DNA of 5,976 bases from Bacteroidaceae bacterium (lineage in GTDB: Bacteria > Bacteroidota > Bacteroidia > Bacteroidales > Bacteroidaceae). The position numbers and the translations under genes are program-made. A model generated the notes under the pieces. That model was not told the DNA's origin and searched no databases. It saw only the letters and a list, made by a program, of their open reading frames with translations. This document shows, in pieces, positions 1 through 5,976 of the stretch. The stretch spans positions 1 through 5,976 of the forward strand of contig JAFTTD010000345.1 of NCBI GenBank assembly GCA_017466965.1. Reading direction: 5' to 3'. Position 1 is the first letter of the stretch. Every line of letters begins with the position of its first letter.

Positions 1-24
1 CCAATCGCAAATATTTGCGATTGG
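1..24. terminator. Perfect palindrome, probable intrinsic terminator of the operon
   Basis: The two 12-bp arms CCAATCGCAAAT and ATTTGCGATTGG are exact reverse complements, so the transcript can form a hairpin of about 10 bp with a four-base loop on either strand. It starts 29 nt beyond the stop codon of the NhaC-type gene, where the minus-strand operon should end. On the minus strand any U-tract would lie beyond the window edge and cannot be checked. On the plus strand the stem is followed by a moderately T-rich run (TATTTATTTTTC), so it could also serve a convergent plus-strand gene to the left. A protein-binding palindrome is an alternative, but position favours termination. Confidence 0.6.
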
Positions 25-53
25 GACTATTTATTTTTCATAAAAGGGTAATT

Positions 54-1325
54 TTATGAATATTTTCTTGGATAACGGAATAATATACTTACTAATATGG
101 CTATTATTAAGGCCATAGGATAGAAGAGGTATGGGATTATACTTACAGGATTTATAGAGGCAAGTCCAGCTGCAATTAACATTTGTGCCCCGTAAGGTAG
201 TAACCCTTGTGCTGAGCAAGATGCAGTATCGAGAATGCTAGCGCATTTTCGTTTATCTATTCCGTATTTTTGTGAAATGTTTTTCGCAATCGGTCCAACA
301 GTTATGATAGCAACAGTGTTGTTTGCTGTGCAAATATTAACTAACCATGTTAAAGCTGCTATTGACATTTCTGCACCTTTTTTACCTTTAATGTTTTTGG
401 TGAGAATTTTTATGATGTAGTCTATTCCGCCATTGTGTTTTATGATTGCTAACATTCCTGCTGCCAACAATGTCATAATAATAAGCTCACTCATGTTTAA
501 CATACCGTTTGACATTGATTCAAACCATCCAAAAAATGAATAATCACCATATATGATGCCAATAATTCCTGATAGTATTATTCCAATTATAAGTACTATC
601 ATTACATTTATTCCACATAGTGAAACAATGATAACAGTTAAATATGGGATTATTTTTACTAAATTGATTTCTTCACTAGGGTGTTGAATATTTAAATCAA
701 GTCCTTTAAAAAGATATATAACCAACACGAATAATGCTACAGGGAATACTATTTTGGAATTTACTCTGAACTTGTCGCTCATTCGGCATTCCTGTGTCTG
801 TGTTGCTACTATTGTTGTGTCGCTTATGAATGAAAGGTTATCACCAAAATATGCTCCACCAACAATTATAGCAATAATCATGCTTGTATTTATGTCTGCT
901 TGCTGTGCTATGCCTGTTGCAACGGGAACTAATGCTGCAATTGTCCCTACAGATGTACCAATTGCTAATGATATGAAACAGGATGCTATAAATAATCCAG
1001 GCAACAATAATGAATCAGGAAGAATTCTAAGTGTTAAGTTCACAGTTGCGTCTACTGCTCCCATGCTTTTGGCTGTTGATGCAAATGCTCCTGCCAGGAT
1101 GAAAATCCATAGCATATACATCATGTTTTTGCTTCCTGCTCCTTCTGAAAATATATTTATTCTTTCATCAATAGTTCCTTTGCTTGTCAATAGTGCGTAT
1201 ATTGATGATATAAGAAAAGCTACGGTTATTGGGATTTTGTAGAAATCTCCTATTATGATGCTTGTTATCAGATATAACACAATGAATAATATCAAAGGCG
1301 ATAACGCATAAATTCCTTTTTTCAT
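54..1325 (-). CDS. NhaC-family Na+/H+ antiporter-like membrane carrier
   Basis: A 423-residue, very hydrophobic inner-membrane protein with roughly ten to twelve predicted membrane segments and almost no soluble domain. The block GGAYFGDNLSFISDTT (residues 156-171) is the hallmark of the NhaC-type antiporter domain; many relatives have Pro where this one has Phe166. Other conserved stretches are GTSVGTIAALVP (123-134), TANNTVAIITVGP (333-345) and SAQGLLPYGAQ (371-381). The length is normal for the family. It starts at an ATG only 6 nt after the uxaA stop, which suggests cotranscription and perhaps translational coupling. Characterised family members exchange Na+ for H+, and the Bacillus relative MleN exchanges malate and lactate with Na+/H+. 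Given the uxaA and AraC neighbours, I infer that it may carry a sugar acid or organic acid. Family assignment is firm; the substrate is unknown. Confidence 0.9.
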   Translation of the reverse strand: MKKGIYALSPLILFIVLYLITSIIIGDFYKIPITVAFLISSIYALLTSKGTIDERINIFSEGAGSKNMMYMLWIFILAGAFASTAKSMGAVDATVNLTLRILPDSLLLPGLFIASCFISLAIGTSVGTIAALVPVATGIAQQADINTSMIIAIIVGGAYFGDNLSFISDTTIVATQTQECRMSDKFRVNSKIVFPVALFVLVIYLFKGLDLNIQHPSEEINLVKIIPYLTVIIVSLCGINVMIVLIIGIILSGIIGIIYGDYSFFGWFESMSNGMLNMSELIIMTLLAAGMLAIIKHNGGIDYIIKILTKNIKGKKGAEMSIAALTWLVNICTANNTVAIITVGPIAKNISQKYGIDKRKCASILDTASCSAQGLLPYGAQMLIAAGLASINPVSIIPYLFYPMALIIAILVSILFRYPRKYS

Positions 1326-1331
1326 ATTTAT

Positions 1332-2834
1332 TTATAATGTTACACCTGTTTTAAAAATAGCTATTTCTTGATAGTTCTTTTTCTCATTCCATGTTTGCTC
1401 TCCGTTTGCAATACTAATGACTTTGTTTTTGAATTCTTCAAGAACTTTTTCCATGTTTTCATTTTCTACTATTGTACCGGCATTAAAATCTATCCACGTA
1501 GGTTGGTTATGTGCCAATTGGCTGGTTGTGGAAATTTTCATTGTAGGAACAAATGTTCCAAAAGGGGTTCCCCTTCCTGTTGTGAAAAGTACTATGTGAC
1601 AACCAGCAGAAGCAAGTGCTGTTGATGCCACCAAATCATTGCCGGGAGCAGATAAAAGGTTTAATCCCTTTTCTTGCAGTCTTTCTCCATAATCAAGTAC
1701 TCCGTTTACAGCGCTCATTCCGCATTTCTGGGTACATCCTAATGCTTTTTCTTCTAACGTGGAAAGTCCTCCGGCCTTATTTCCTGGTGATGGGTTTTCT
1801 CCTACAGGTTCTCCATGACTAAGGAAATACTGTTTAAAGTCATTTACCATTTTTACTGTCTTTTCAAAAAGAGCATGGTTTTTGCATCTGTTCATCAGGA
1901 TTGTTTCTGCACCAAACATTTCAGGAACTTCCGTCAGAACTGTAGTTCCACCTTCCGATACTATGTAGTCAGAGAATTCTCCGAGTAAAGGATTTGCTGT
2001 TATTCCTGAAAAACCATCTGAACCACCGCACTTCAGACCGACTTTAAGTTCAGATAAAGGAATTTCAGTGCGTCTGTCTTTGTTGGCTATTTCATAAAGT
2101 TCTTTAAGGACTTTCAGTCCCTCCTCAATTTCATCTCCTTCTATTTTTTGTGTTACTATGAATCTGATTCTCTCGTGATCATATTCTCCGAGCATCTGCT
2201 CGAAAATATCAGGCTGATTGTTTTCGCAACCAAGACCTACTACCAATACAGCTCCGGCATTAGGGTGCAAAACAAGATCCCTTAATATCTTTTTCGTATT
2301 TTCGTGGTCTTCGCTTAGTTGCGAACATCCGTAATTATGAGGAAAAGATGTTATTCTTTCCACCCCATAGTTGTTGCCCTCTTTGAAATTTACTTCTTTT
2401 TTAATTTTTTCAACAAGTTGGTTGACAACTCCATTAACACATCCTACAGTAGGGACTACCCATATTTCGTTTCTTATTCCCACTTCACCGTTTTTCCTTC
2501 TATAGCCATAGAAAGTTCTTCCTTCCTTTTTAATGTTTAATGTTGTATCAACTGGTGAATATGTATATTCCAACAGTCCTTCAAGGTTGGTTTTTATGTG
2601 CCTGTCATCTACACATTCACCTTTAACTTTGTTTGTATTCAGTTTCCCTATTGGGTATCCGTATTTTATTATGTTCATACCAGTCTTACAATCTTCCAGA
2701 AGTATCTTATGACCGGCTTTTATATTTTCTTTTATTGTTATTTCTTCATTTTCAATAATGATTCTGTCGTTTTCATGCAGTTCTTCTATTGCTACTGCTA
2801 CATTGTCTGCTCTGTTTATTTTTATGTGATTCAT
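1332..2834 (-). CDS. uxaA: Altronate dehydratase (UxaA family)
   Basis: A 500-residue cytoplasmic enzyme, close to the usual 495 or so for UxaA. The N-terminal SAF domain (about 1-95) closely resembles E. coli UxaA as I remember it, including DNVAVA (10-15), GHK (41-43) and NIIKYGYPIGK (54-64). The C-terminal catalytic region contains HNYGCSQ (166-172), VVGLGCENNQ (198-207), LKCGGSDGFSG (267-277), ALGCTQKCG (364-372) and TTGRGTPFGTFVPT (418-431). Conserved cysteines are at 132, 170, 203, 269, 367, 371 and 412. UxaA converts D-altronate to 2-keto-3-deoxy-D-gluconate in galacturonate breakdown and needs Fe2+ or Mn2+. Galactarate dehydratase (GarD) is in the same family, but the match to UxaA is better. 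The ATG lies 48 nt after the AraC stop, and I see no promoter of its own in that gap. No uxaB or uxaC is visible. Confidence 0.9.
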   Translation of the reverse strand: MNHIKINRADNVAVAIEELHENDRIIIENEEITIKENIKAGHKILLEDCKTGMNIIKYGYPIGKLNTNKVKGECVDDRHIKTNLEGLLEYTYSPVDTTLNIKKEGRTFYGYRRKNGEVGIRNEIWVVPTVGCVNGVVNQLVEKIKKEVNFKEGNNYGVERITSFPHNYGCSQLSEDHENTKKILRDLVLHPNAGAVLVVGLGCENNQPDIFEQMLGEYDHERIRFIVTQKIEGDEIEEGLKVLKELYEIANKDRRTEIPLSELKVGLKCGGSDGFSGITANPLLGEFSDYIVSEGGTTVLTEVPEMFGAETILMNRCKNHALFEKTVKMVNDFKQYFLSHGEPVGENPSPGNKAGGLSTLEEKALGCTQKCGMSAVNGVLDYGERLQEKGLNLLSAPGNDLVASTALASAGCHIVLFTTGRGTPFGTFVPTMKISTTSQLAHNQPTWIDFNAGTIVENENMEKVLEEFKNKVISIANGEQTWNEKKNYQEIAIFKTGVTL

Positions 2835-2882
2835 GGTGCTGATGTGATTTTGTGTATTATATATATTATTTTAATAAATAAT

Positions 2883-2958
2883 TCAGTCTTTTTTGTTTCT
2901 GTATTCTTTAGGTGTCATTCCTGTGTGTTGCTTAAAGTACTTTGCAAAAAAAGACTGA
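2883..2958 (-). repeat. Inverted repeat spanning the araC-uxaA junction
   Basis: The 12-bp arm TCAGTCTTTTTT (2883-2894), which includes the araC stop codon, is exactly complementary to AAAAAAGACTGA (2947-2958) inside the last codons of araC. The loop is 52 nt. Half of the stem is A-U, so it is weak, and it could be chance in AT-rich DNA. If it forms in the mRNA it would place a stem at the end of araC, just before uxaA, where it could affect processing or 3'-end stability. There is no U-tract after it on the minus strand, so it does not look like an intrinsic terminator. Confidence 0.35.
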
Positions 2959-3815
2959 TTAGCAAAGTTTAGCATGTTACAGACTTCCTTTATTGGCATT
3001 CTTTTGTTACTTAGCAGTGCTTTAGCCTCAAGCACTACATATCCGTTTATCCACTCTGTTGCGTATTTTCCGCTTATTTCATGGATTACGGAAGAGAGGT
3101 ACTTGGGTGAAATGCATATACGGTCAGCGTAGAATGTGACACTTCTTTCTTTCTTGTAATTAGCTTCTACTTCTTTTATAAATAATGAGAAAATCTCTTC
3201 TTTCCTGGAGTTTGTTGATGATACAGTGTCTTCTGTGATTATTTTTATATGCTTTTGTATCATCATGCATTGCATTGCCTTCAGACAACTTTTTGCAAAT
3301 TCTTCTTTATAGACAAATTCTGCATCATCTAATTTGTTTCTCATGAATTTTAGAATAGTTTCTATTTCCTCTAATTCTTTTTCTGTGAGGTTGTAGAAAG
3401 GACGTTTGTCTATTTTTTGAAGAATTTTTATTCCAGTAGGAATGTCTCCTATGAAAGAATTGAAATCTTTTGTTTGAGCAATAATTATTCCTTTAAAGTC
3501 TTCGGATGTATTTTTTATTTGAAGAAAACTTTCAGGTGTTATAACACTTATTACTCCTCTTACAACAGATTCTTCATTTAAGTTGATGCTTATGTTTCCC
3601 ATTCCTCCTGTGCATATCATGATGATGGACATGTTCTTTACTTGAACTGGATGTTTCATCTTGATTGCTTGATAGTTCTGGGTGTTGTTAGAAGCTCTTG
3701 AACTGATAAAGAGTTTGCCGGGAATGCTTGACGAATTTGGATCTAAAGGGAAATTCATGAATTCTAATGATGGTATTGGTTTGCCATCAAAGTCTGATAG
3801 AGTGTAGTTGTTCAT
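2883..3815 (-). CDS. AraC-family transcriptional regulator
   Basis: A 310-residue protein of typical AraC-family length. The C-terminal third (about 205-308) is the double helix-turn-helix DNA-binding domain. The first helix-turn-helix covers about 227-249 (ADRICISPKYLSSVIHEISG) and the second about 274-306, with NFANQSFFAKYFKQHTGMTP and the ending PKEYR characteristic of the family. The N-terminal portion (about 30-120) is beta-rich and probably the cupin-like ligand-binding domain; I cannot assign its ligand. The gene is first in the same-strand cluster with uxaA and the NhaC-type carrier, so it probably controls them, and itself, in response to a sugar acid. The ATG start fits the promoter placed 47 nt upstream, and the leader is A-rich without a Shine-Dalgarno sequence, as is usual in Bacteroidetes. 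Family is certain; the regulatory target is inferred from context. Confidence 0.93.
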   Translation of the reverse strand: MNNYTLSDFDGKPIPSLEFMNFPLDPNSSSIPGKLFISSRASNNTQNYQAIKMKHPVQVKNMSIIMICTGGMGNISINLNEESVVRGVISVITPESFLQIKNTSEDFKGIIIAQTKDFNSFIGDIPTGIKILQKIDKRPFYNLTEKELEEIETILKFMRNKLDDAEFVYKEEFAKSCLKAMQCMMIQKHIKIITEDTVSSTNSRKEEIFSLFIKEVEANYKKERSVTFYADRICISPKYLSSVIHEISGKYATEWINGYVVLEAKALLSNKRMPIKEVCNMLNFANQSFFAKYFKQHTGMTPKEYRNKKD

Positions 3816-3861
3816 TGTTAGTTTTTATTCTTATTATCTTTTTGAAATGACTTTTAGACTA

Positions 3862-3893
3862 CAAATATAAATTATTTTTTGTATATTTTCAAA
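3862..3893 (-). promoter_or_regulatory. Bacteroidetes-type promoter for the araC-uxaA-nhaC-like operon
   Basis: On the minus strand TTTG (3893-3890) is followed after 20 nt by TATATTTG (3869-3862), matching the Bacteroidetes -33 (TTTG) and -7 (TAnnTTTG) consensus recognised by the phylum's primary sigma factor. Transcription would begin near 3855, leaving a leader of about 40 nt before the araC ATG. Both elements match fully and the spacing is within the known range. This is the only convincing promoter of the type I found ahead of any gene in the window, which supports a single transcript for the three genes. Confidence 0.8.
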
Positions 3894-4069
3894 GTGTAGA
3901 GGGATTTTAGGATAATTTTGTAATCAATAGTGTTTTTATATTCTGTATTATAGGTCTGTCAATATGTTCCAAGTTTCTTTTATATATGTTTTATGTGTTA
4001 ACTTTAACAATCCATTGTAGATGCAATTATATTTGTTTTAACAATATGAATTTCTATAAATGTAGTCCT

Positions 4070-4113
4070 AAAAAAACTGTGCGCTGGAATTATAATTCCG
4101 GCACACAGTTTTT
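4070..4113. terminator. Strong intrinsic terminator hairpin, potentially bidirectional
   Basis: AAAAACTGTG (4072-4081) pairs exactly with CACAGTTTTT (4104-4113). After one mismatch the stem continues with a further eight pairs (4083-4090 with 4095-4102, one of them G-T) around a TATA loop. On the minus strand the stem is followed by a run of seven T (4076-4070), as expected for a terminator, about 60 nt after the stop codon of the nuclease gene. The A-tract on one side and T-tract on the other let it act in both directions. It insulates the nuclease transcript from the araC promoter downstream. Confidence 0.85.
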
Positions 4114-4117
4114 GAGA

Positions 4118-4152
4118 TTTCAGCGCAGTGCGTTTAATTTTTCAGTGCAGTG
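4118..4152. repeat. Short imperfect direct repeat beside the terminator
   Basis: TTTCAGCGCAGTG (4118-4130) and TTTCAGTGCAGTG (4140-4152) agree at 12 of 13 positions, with starts 22 bp apart, about two helical turns. They lie between the nuclease stop codon and its terminator. The segment CAGCGCA in the first copy is also complementary to TGCGCTG (4080-4086) in the terminator stem. Function is unknown; a local duplication or a remnant of the hairpin sequence is possible. Confidence 0.4.
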
Positions 4153-4173
4153 ATTATTTTTACTTTATATGCC

Positions 4174-4830
4174 TTATTTTTGACTGCATAATTCTTTAAA
4201 TTCACAGTATTGGCAATTGTGGGAATTAGTGTTTGCTTTGAATGTCTTGTTTGTGTCAAACATTTCTGTTATTACTGATGTAAGTTGATTCTTGTATGTT
4301 TCCAAATACTGATTAGAAAAGTCGTTTATCGGGACATTCTTTACGTTTATTAAAGGAAGCAGTTCACCTTTGGCTTTCTTTACGTATGATAAGCTTAGGC
4401 CTATTGGTTCTGCAAATTTCTCAGAACATGCCAGGCCGTAATACATTGCTTGCAATATATGGTGTGAACGTTTCTTTTTCTGGCTGTCAAACAAATCACT
4501 TACGGAGTTTGTTTCTTCTATGTTGACACTGGTTTTATAATCTACAATGCGCAGTTGTCTTTTCCCTTCTATATTAGCATGGTCAATTCTGTCGATAATT
4601 CCTCCTATGCGTATTCGTATATTATTTTCTGATTCGTCATTAAGCTTAATTTCAAGTTCGGTGTAGTAGGTGTCTTCTAATGCTTCAATAGTTAACGGAC
4701 ATAAATTTTCCGCCTCATATAGCAACTGGTTTTTTATGTAGTTGATGATGACGTGCCTGTTCAGCAATTGTTCGCCAGTATATCTAATTAATGTTTCTTC
4801 TGCATTTTTCTCATAAGGCTTCAGTATTTT
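4174..4830 (-). other. C-terminal part of the broken nuclease: catalytic core and three iron-sulfur cysteines
   Basis: This is the 218-codon stretch after the TAA. Numbered from the in-frame TTG at 4767, it holds GGIIDRID (55-62) and VDYKTS (75-80), which supply the catalytic Asp and the D-x-K pair of the RecB-like nuclease family, then a QxxxY-like element LQAMYY (105-110). It ends in CQYCEFKELC (185-194), a CX2CX5C pattern that in AddB binds the 4Fe-4S cluster together with a Cys upstream of the core. No in-frame ATG occurs until 4446-4444, which is after the catalytic residues. Independent translation would need a TTG or similar start with no visible initiation signal, so I doubt that an active nuclease fragment is made. 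Confidence 0.7.
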
Positions 4831-5976
4831 TTAGAACGCTCTATCGACGTGTCTTGTGATTAGTTCCGTATTGTCTGCTAATGCACGTATGTCAGAAGCA
4901 TTGAGTGTTCTTCCTCTATATGGGGAGTATATTGTTTCCATACATCTATGGAACAAAGTTCCGAAATGTGCACTGTCTATTTCTTCAGAAACGTCATCTT
5001 CTTCATGTTTAATGCCTGCTACGTATCTGAGGTAAAATTTCAGTTGACAGTCAAGGTATGTGTTTATGGCTGTTGGCGACAGAAGCATTATGCTGTTTTT
5101 GTGCTTCCTCTTGTATTCGTCCTCGTTTTTCAGGTCATATCTTTTTAGCAAAGCTTCAATGGCTTGTTTGTTTTTTTCTACCTGATTGTTTCCTGTGAAT
5201 TTGGACTGGTTTCCTTTTGACTCTAAAGACAGCATTTTGAACTGTGGTGATGAAGGCATCAGTGAAGGGCGCTCAATCAGAAGTTGTGACATGAACCTTG
5301 ACATTTCACCACTGCTGTTACTGTCTGTTGTGCTGTAGAATGCAATAGTTATGTTTTCAGCCCTTTGGAGCAGACGGTAGAAATAGTATGCATACAGGCT
5401 TGTCTGTTTTTCTATAGTCGAAAGCTTGTACGCTTCCCTGAGGTTATAGGGTATGAAAGAGGCGTTACGGTGTGGACGTGGCAAAATTCCTTCATTGGCT
5501 GAAAGTAGCAATACATTCTTGAAATCAAGATTTCTTGTTTCAAGTATTCCCATTATTTGTATTCCTGATAGAGGCTCTCCATGTAAAGGTATGTTCTTTG
5601 AAGCCATTATTTGGTTGAACAATCTTGAAACTGTCTCAGGCTTGACTGGCATAATGCCACTTTCGTGAATTGTTTTCAGCCTGTTGGCTATTGTGTGGAC
5701 AATATATATTGATTCTGCATATAGTTGTCTTTGTGGAGAATCATTGCCTGTTTGTGTCTCAAACTTTTTGATCTCATTGTTCTTGTATTTCTTGCCTATT
5801 TCTTTTGTCACCTCGCTTATGTATGTCAACAGGTCGCCTGTATTCTTGTGGTATGTGAAAATAGTCTTGATGAATTCGTTTTCGGAAAAATAAGAGTCAG
5901 TAGGGTAGTATATGTTGTTTTCTGTCAGATGTTTGATCAATCTTGTTGATTCACCGTCAGATAGTTCGGTGGTGTA
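4831..5976 (-). other. Upstream part of the broken nuclease: helicase-like region and start of the nuclease domain
   Basis: This frame is open to the window edge; the in-frame TTG at 5940 is internal, because 12 more coding codons precede it. Numbered from that TTG, it contains a UvrD/AddB helicase-like segment with QLYAESIYIVHTI (72-84) and IQIMGILETRNLDFKNVLLL (127-146) followed by SANEGILPR (147-155), typical of the family's C-terminal helicase subdomain. It then has LSPTAINTYLDCQLKFYLRY (287-306), where Cys298 is the expected first iron-sulfur ligand, and FGTLFHRCME (326-335) with the nuclease-family His331. The product would end at residue 369, before the catalytic Asp and Lys and the last three cysteines. 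At best it could keep a structural or DNA-binding role; without the cysteine cluster it is probably unstable. Confidence 0.7.

Larger units (their letters stand above)
3816..4173. other. Intergenic region between the nuclease gene and the regulator gene
   Basis: This 358-bp AT-rich gap contains no plausible coding sequence on either strand. The end near the nuclease gene holds a direct repeat and a strong terminator hairpin. The end near araC holds a Bacteroidetes-type promoter. The stretch between them, about 3894-4069, is the likely place for regulator binding sites, but I see only weak candidates: TTTAACAAT occurs twice, at 4003-4011 and 4037-4045, with starts 34 bp apart. I found no tRNA, known riboswitch or small RNA signature here. 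Confidence 0.6.
4174..5976 (-). pseudogene. AddB-like PD-(D/E)XK helicase/nuclease gene, interrupted by an in-frame stop, 5' end outside the window
   Basis: One reading frame runs from the window edge to the stop at 4174-4176, broken only by TAA at 4831-4833. No frameshift is involved: the 21 codons after the TAA and everything beyond remain in frame and homologous in character. The gene resembles the Bacteroidetes AddB-like partner of the AddAB double-strand-break repair complex, which unwinds and resects DNA ends for RecA loading. Relatives are usually around 950-1000 residues; about 600 codons are visible. The frame holds a degenerate helicase part, then a RecB-type nuclease domain with a four-cysteine iron-sulfur arrangement (one Cys before the nuclease core, three at the C-terminus). 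The stop falls inside the nuclease domain. A recent nonsense mutation is most likely. A sequencing error is possible, and recoding is unlikely because the other genes use TAA and TGA as normal stops. Confidence 0.8.

Noticed and set aside
754..1242. A 162-codon open frame on the plus strand
   Set aside because: It lies wholly antisense to the NhaC-type gene, its translation resembles no known family, and it has no promoter. It is a shadow frame of a hydrophobic protein.
2598..2972. A 124-codon plus-strand frame rich in Phe, Tyr and Cys
   Set aside because: It is antisense to uxaA, the gap and the end of araC. Its composition is what the reverse strand of AT-rich coding DNA gives, and there is no start signal.
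3871..3922. Similar T-rich strings ending in GTA at 3871-3883 and 3912-3922 around the promoter, as a possible operator pair
   Set aside because: They differ in length and internal bases and are low-complexity AT sequence, so I cannot tell them from chance.
3857..4067. GACTACA at 3857-3863 and its inverted copy near 4061-4067, as possible terminal repeats of a small mobile element
   Set aside because: Only seven bases match cleanly, there is no target-site duplication or transposase, and the interval contains a working-looking promoter.
4765..4767. The in-frame TTG as the true start of a separate nuclease gene
   Set aside because: The 21 codons between the TAA and this TTG continue in the same frame with protein-like content, and the resulting protein would begin in the middle of a nuclease domain. 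There is no visible promoter or initiation signal.
4831..4833. Stop-codon reassignment (TAA read as an amino acid)
   Set aside because: The NhaC-type gene, uxaA and the nuclease gene itself all end at TAA where their families normally end, so TAA is a normal stop here.

Overview
The window is AT-rich DNA with every supported gene on the minus strand. It looks like a member of the Bacteroidetes (Bacteroidota). The evidence is a textbook Bacteroidetes promoter (TTTG, 20 bp, TATATTTG) in front of the regulator gene, start codons without Shine-Dalgarno sequences, a Bacteroidales-style AraC regulator, and an AddB-like PD-(D/E)XK nuclease of the type found in that phylum. I cannot name a genus from the sequence.

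Layout in transcription order, from high to low coordinates. (1) Positions 5976-4174 hold the 3' part of an AddB-like, iron-sulfur-type helicase/nuclease gene whose 5' end lies outside the window. An in-frame TAA at 4831-4833 interrupts it, so it is probably a pseudogene. (2) Positions 4173-3816 are intergenic, with a strong terminator hairpin at 4070-4113, a short imperfect direct repeat, and a promoter at 3893-3862. (3) Positions 3815-54 are a three-gene cluster that looks like one operon: an AraC-family regulator, an altronate dehydratase (UxaA family), and an NhaC-family sodium-coupled antiporter. The gaps are 48 and 6 nt. (4) Positions 24-1 are a perfect 24-bp palindrome that probably ends the operon.

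The operon reads as a small sugar-acid module. UxaA dehydrates D-altronate to 2-keto-3-deoxy-D-gluconate in hexuronate catabolism. The AraC protein is the likely local regulator. The NhaC-type carrier sits where a substrate transporter would be expected, so it may move a sugar acid or organic acid with Na+/H+ rather than only maintaining pH. That last point is inference. Other hexuronate genes (uxaB, uxaC, kdgK, kdgA) are not in the window.

I found no CRISPR array, insertion sequence, tRNA or rRNA, and no clear sign of an undescribed defence or mobile system. The most notable observations are the nonsense codon that separates the catalytic motifs of the nuclease, and the unusual pairing of UxaA with an NhaC-type carrier.
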